Shown piece by piece: positions 34,894-35,684 of a stretch of 35,684 nt of DNA (positions are counted from its first letter, which is position 1; each line of letters begins with the position of its first letter). A program made the position numbers and the translations under genes. The stretch covers positions 1 to 35,684 of the forward strand of contig CALPNW020000009.1 in assembly GCA_943325035.2 (NCBI GenBank). Reading direction: 5' to 3'. This DNA comes from Sphingobacterium thalpophilum (GTDB lineage: Bacteria > Bacteroidota > Bacteroidia > Chitinophagales > Chitinophagaceae). Under the pieces are notes generated by a model that saw nothing but the letters and a program-made list of their open reading frames with translations, searched no databases and was not told where the DNA came from.

Positions 34894-35270
34894 AAAAGAA
34901 ATCAGCGTCATTATATCTGCTTGTATTTCTGATTGCCTTTTTTGGGAGTATGTTTCTCTTTACGCTTCCCGGAAAAGAAATTCCTTCTGTTTTATGGATC
35001 AATATTCCCCAGTTAGATAAACTGATTCATGCGGGTATTTTTTTTACCCTTTGCTATACAGCGGCGGCAACCATCTTTGCCTTAACACAGAAAAAAATCG
35101 GAGGACTTTTAGCGCTGATTATTGCAGGTGTATTTATTGCGTACGGAACAGGTGTTGAATTTTACCAGGAACAGGAGGTGGAAGGGCGTTCTTTTGAAAA
35201 ACTGGATATACTGGCGGATGCTGCAGGGTGTTTGTTGTTTTTGGTATATATCCGGCTATCGGGGGACTAA
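34890..35270 (+). CDS. VanZ-like membrane protein
   Basis: This 126-aa protein has four hydrophobic segments. The VanZ-family core is LPGKEIPSVLWINIPQLDKL followed by IHAGIFFTLCYTAA, then GTGVEFYQEQEVEGRSFEKL and DILADAAGCLLFLVYI, in which the D-K-hxxH/F and GxxxE-x-Q elements are recognisable. VanZ itself gives low-level teicoplanin resistance; the role of the wider family is unknown, and resistance should not be assumed. The ATGA overlap with the kinase gene indicates translational coupling. Confidence 0.88.
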   Translation: MKKKSASLYLLVFLIAFFGSMFLFTLPGKEIPSVLWINIPQLDKLIHAGIFFTLCYTAAATIFALTQKKIGGLLALIIAGVFIAYGTGVEFYQEQEVEGRSFEKLDILADAAGCLLFLVYIRLSGD

Positions 35271-35275
35271 AAAAA

Positions 35276-35305
35276 GTTGGTCCCGATAGAAATCGGGACC
35301 TCAAC
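35276..35305. other. Strong hairpin downstream of the VanZ-like gene
   Basis: GGTCCCGAT (35279-35287), loop AGAA, ATCGGGACC (35292-35300) form a perfect 9-bp stem, extendable by GTTG/CAAC around a bulge. A run of seven A lies on the left and no T-run on the right, so it would be a good terminator only for minus-strand transcription, where no gene exists. It may be a mobile palindromic element or an mRNA 3'-end stabiliser. The rest of 35306-35431 is AT-rich with no recognisable feature. Confidence 0.6.
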
Positions 35306-35431
35306 CAAAACTAACTGCTTATGAGAAAAAGTTGATAATTATTTCCACCTAAAGTTCCGGAAAATAGATACAATATTTTCTTAAATGTCTAATAAGAAAT
35401 TGTTAAAGAATACGCTAAACGCTATAATCCT

Positions 35432-35439
35432 TATTTTTG
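35432..35439 (+). promoter_or_regulatory. Candidate -7 element of the radical SAM gene
   Basis: TATTTTTG is a perfect match to the Bacteroidota -7 consensus, 9 bp before the ATG at 35449. A TTG lies too far upstream (29 bp) to be a confident -33. Confidence 0.4.
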
Positions 35440-35448
35440 CACCTGATT

Positions 35449-35684
35449 ATGGCTTATTTCAATTGGAACGACAGCATGAACCTTATCTCCAAAATGACCC
35501 TCCGTCGTTTCTGGAATGCAATGAAAGTGTATAGCAGTTATCAGATTTCGAGATTAACCCAACAACCGGTGCAGTGGGGGTACCCAATTTCCATCTCCTT
35601 TGAGCCCACTACCTCGTGTAACCTGCGTTGTCCGGAATGCCCCAGCGGATTAAGGGAATTTACCCGCCCAACCGGCATGTTGCA
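35449..35684 (+). CDS. Radical SAM protein (N-terminal part; continues beyond window)
   Basis: ATG at 35449 opens a frame of 78 codons that reaches the window end. The [4Fe-4S] cluster motif C-x3-C-x2-C is visible in FEPTTSCNLRCPECPSGLRE (C57, C61, C64). The lead-in of about 50 residues and the EPTTSCNLRCPECPSG form are typical of radical SAM/SPASM proteins that modify peptides or cofactors. The substrate and any SPASM domain lie outside the window. Confidence 0.85.
   Translation, partial: MAYFNWNDSMNLISKMTLRRFWNAMKVYSSYQISRLTQQPVQWGYPISISFEPTTSCNLRCPECPSGLREFTRPTGML

Noticed and set aside
34890-35270. Glycopeptide resistance determinant (VanZ)
   Set aside because: VanZ-like proteins are widespread with unknown roles, and no vanA/H/X or van regulator is nearby, so resistance is not supported.

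Overview
The window is a gene-dense stretch (about 37 protein genes, almost no spare DNA) of a Bacteroidota chromosome, most likely from the Chitinophagales/Chitinophagaceae. The evidence is moderate GC, almost no Shine-Dalgarno sequences, several promoters of the Bacteroidota type (TTTG, about 19-22 nt, TAnnTTTG), a 49-aa exported beta-flower-type mini-protein, large FabH-like and S9 peptidase proteins, and a Bacteroidota-style paa operon. The lineage is inferred from protein character; no search was run. No tRNA, rRNA, CRISPR array, transposase or phage gene was seen.

Layout. 1-1208 (minus): a partial yicC and a NUDIX/winged-helix regulator whose NUDIX box has lost catalytic glutamates. 1296-4829 (plus): ligA, a DUF2461 protein, a 49-aa exported peptide gene and mgsA. 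4855-10173 (minus): an APC permease, an unknown exported protein, then nnrD and asd in one unit, with a PfkB-type kinase upstream. The 230 bp between the kinase and asd hold what looks like a complete transcription attenuator: a 14-codon leader ORF rich in aspartate-family codons, alternative hairpins, and an intrinsic terminator.

10399-16565 (plus): a phenylacetate degradation operon in the order TetR regulator, paaE, paaA, paaB, paaC, paaD, paaG, paaI, paaY, with a palindromic operator inside the single visible promoter. Together these genes epoxidise phenylacetyl-CoA (PaaABCE, with PaaD for cluster assembly), isomerise the epoxide (PaaG) and hydrolyse stalled thioesters (PaaI, PaaY). The CoA ligase, ring-opening hydrolase and beta-oxidation genes are not in the window.

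16609-28527: housekeeping genes. These are obgE, a small secreted protein, typA, a DoxX-like protein, an alpha/beta hydrolase, a FabH-like synthase, a diacylglycerol-kinase-like enzyme, ctaA, rnhB, a Sua5/YrdC gene with a terminator in its 5' leader, an orphan LuxR-type response regulator, korB without korA, and an AhpD-like protein. 28613-35684: an S9 peptidase, serS, a small unknown protein, gcvH, a hybrid histidine kinase overlapping a VanZ-like gene, and the start of a radical SAM gene.

The observations most worth following are the asd leader attenuator, the nnrD gene that seems to have lost its epimerase domain by internal deletion, the sua5 leader terminator, the beta-flower mini-protein, a repeat-derived insert in PaaD, and a family of GC-rich intergenic repeats flanking ligA and paaR.
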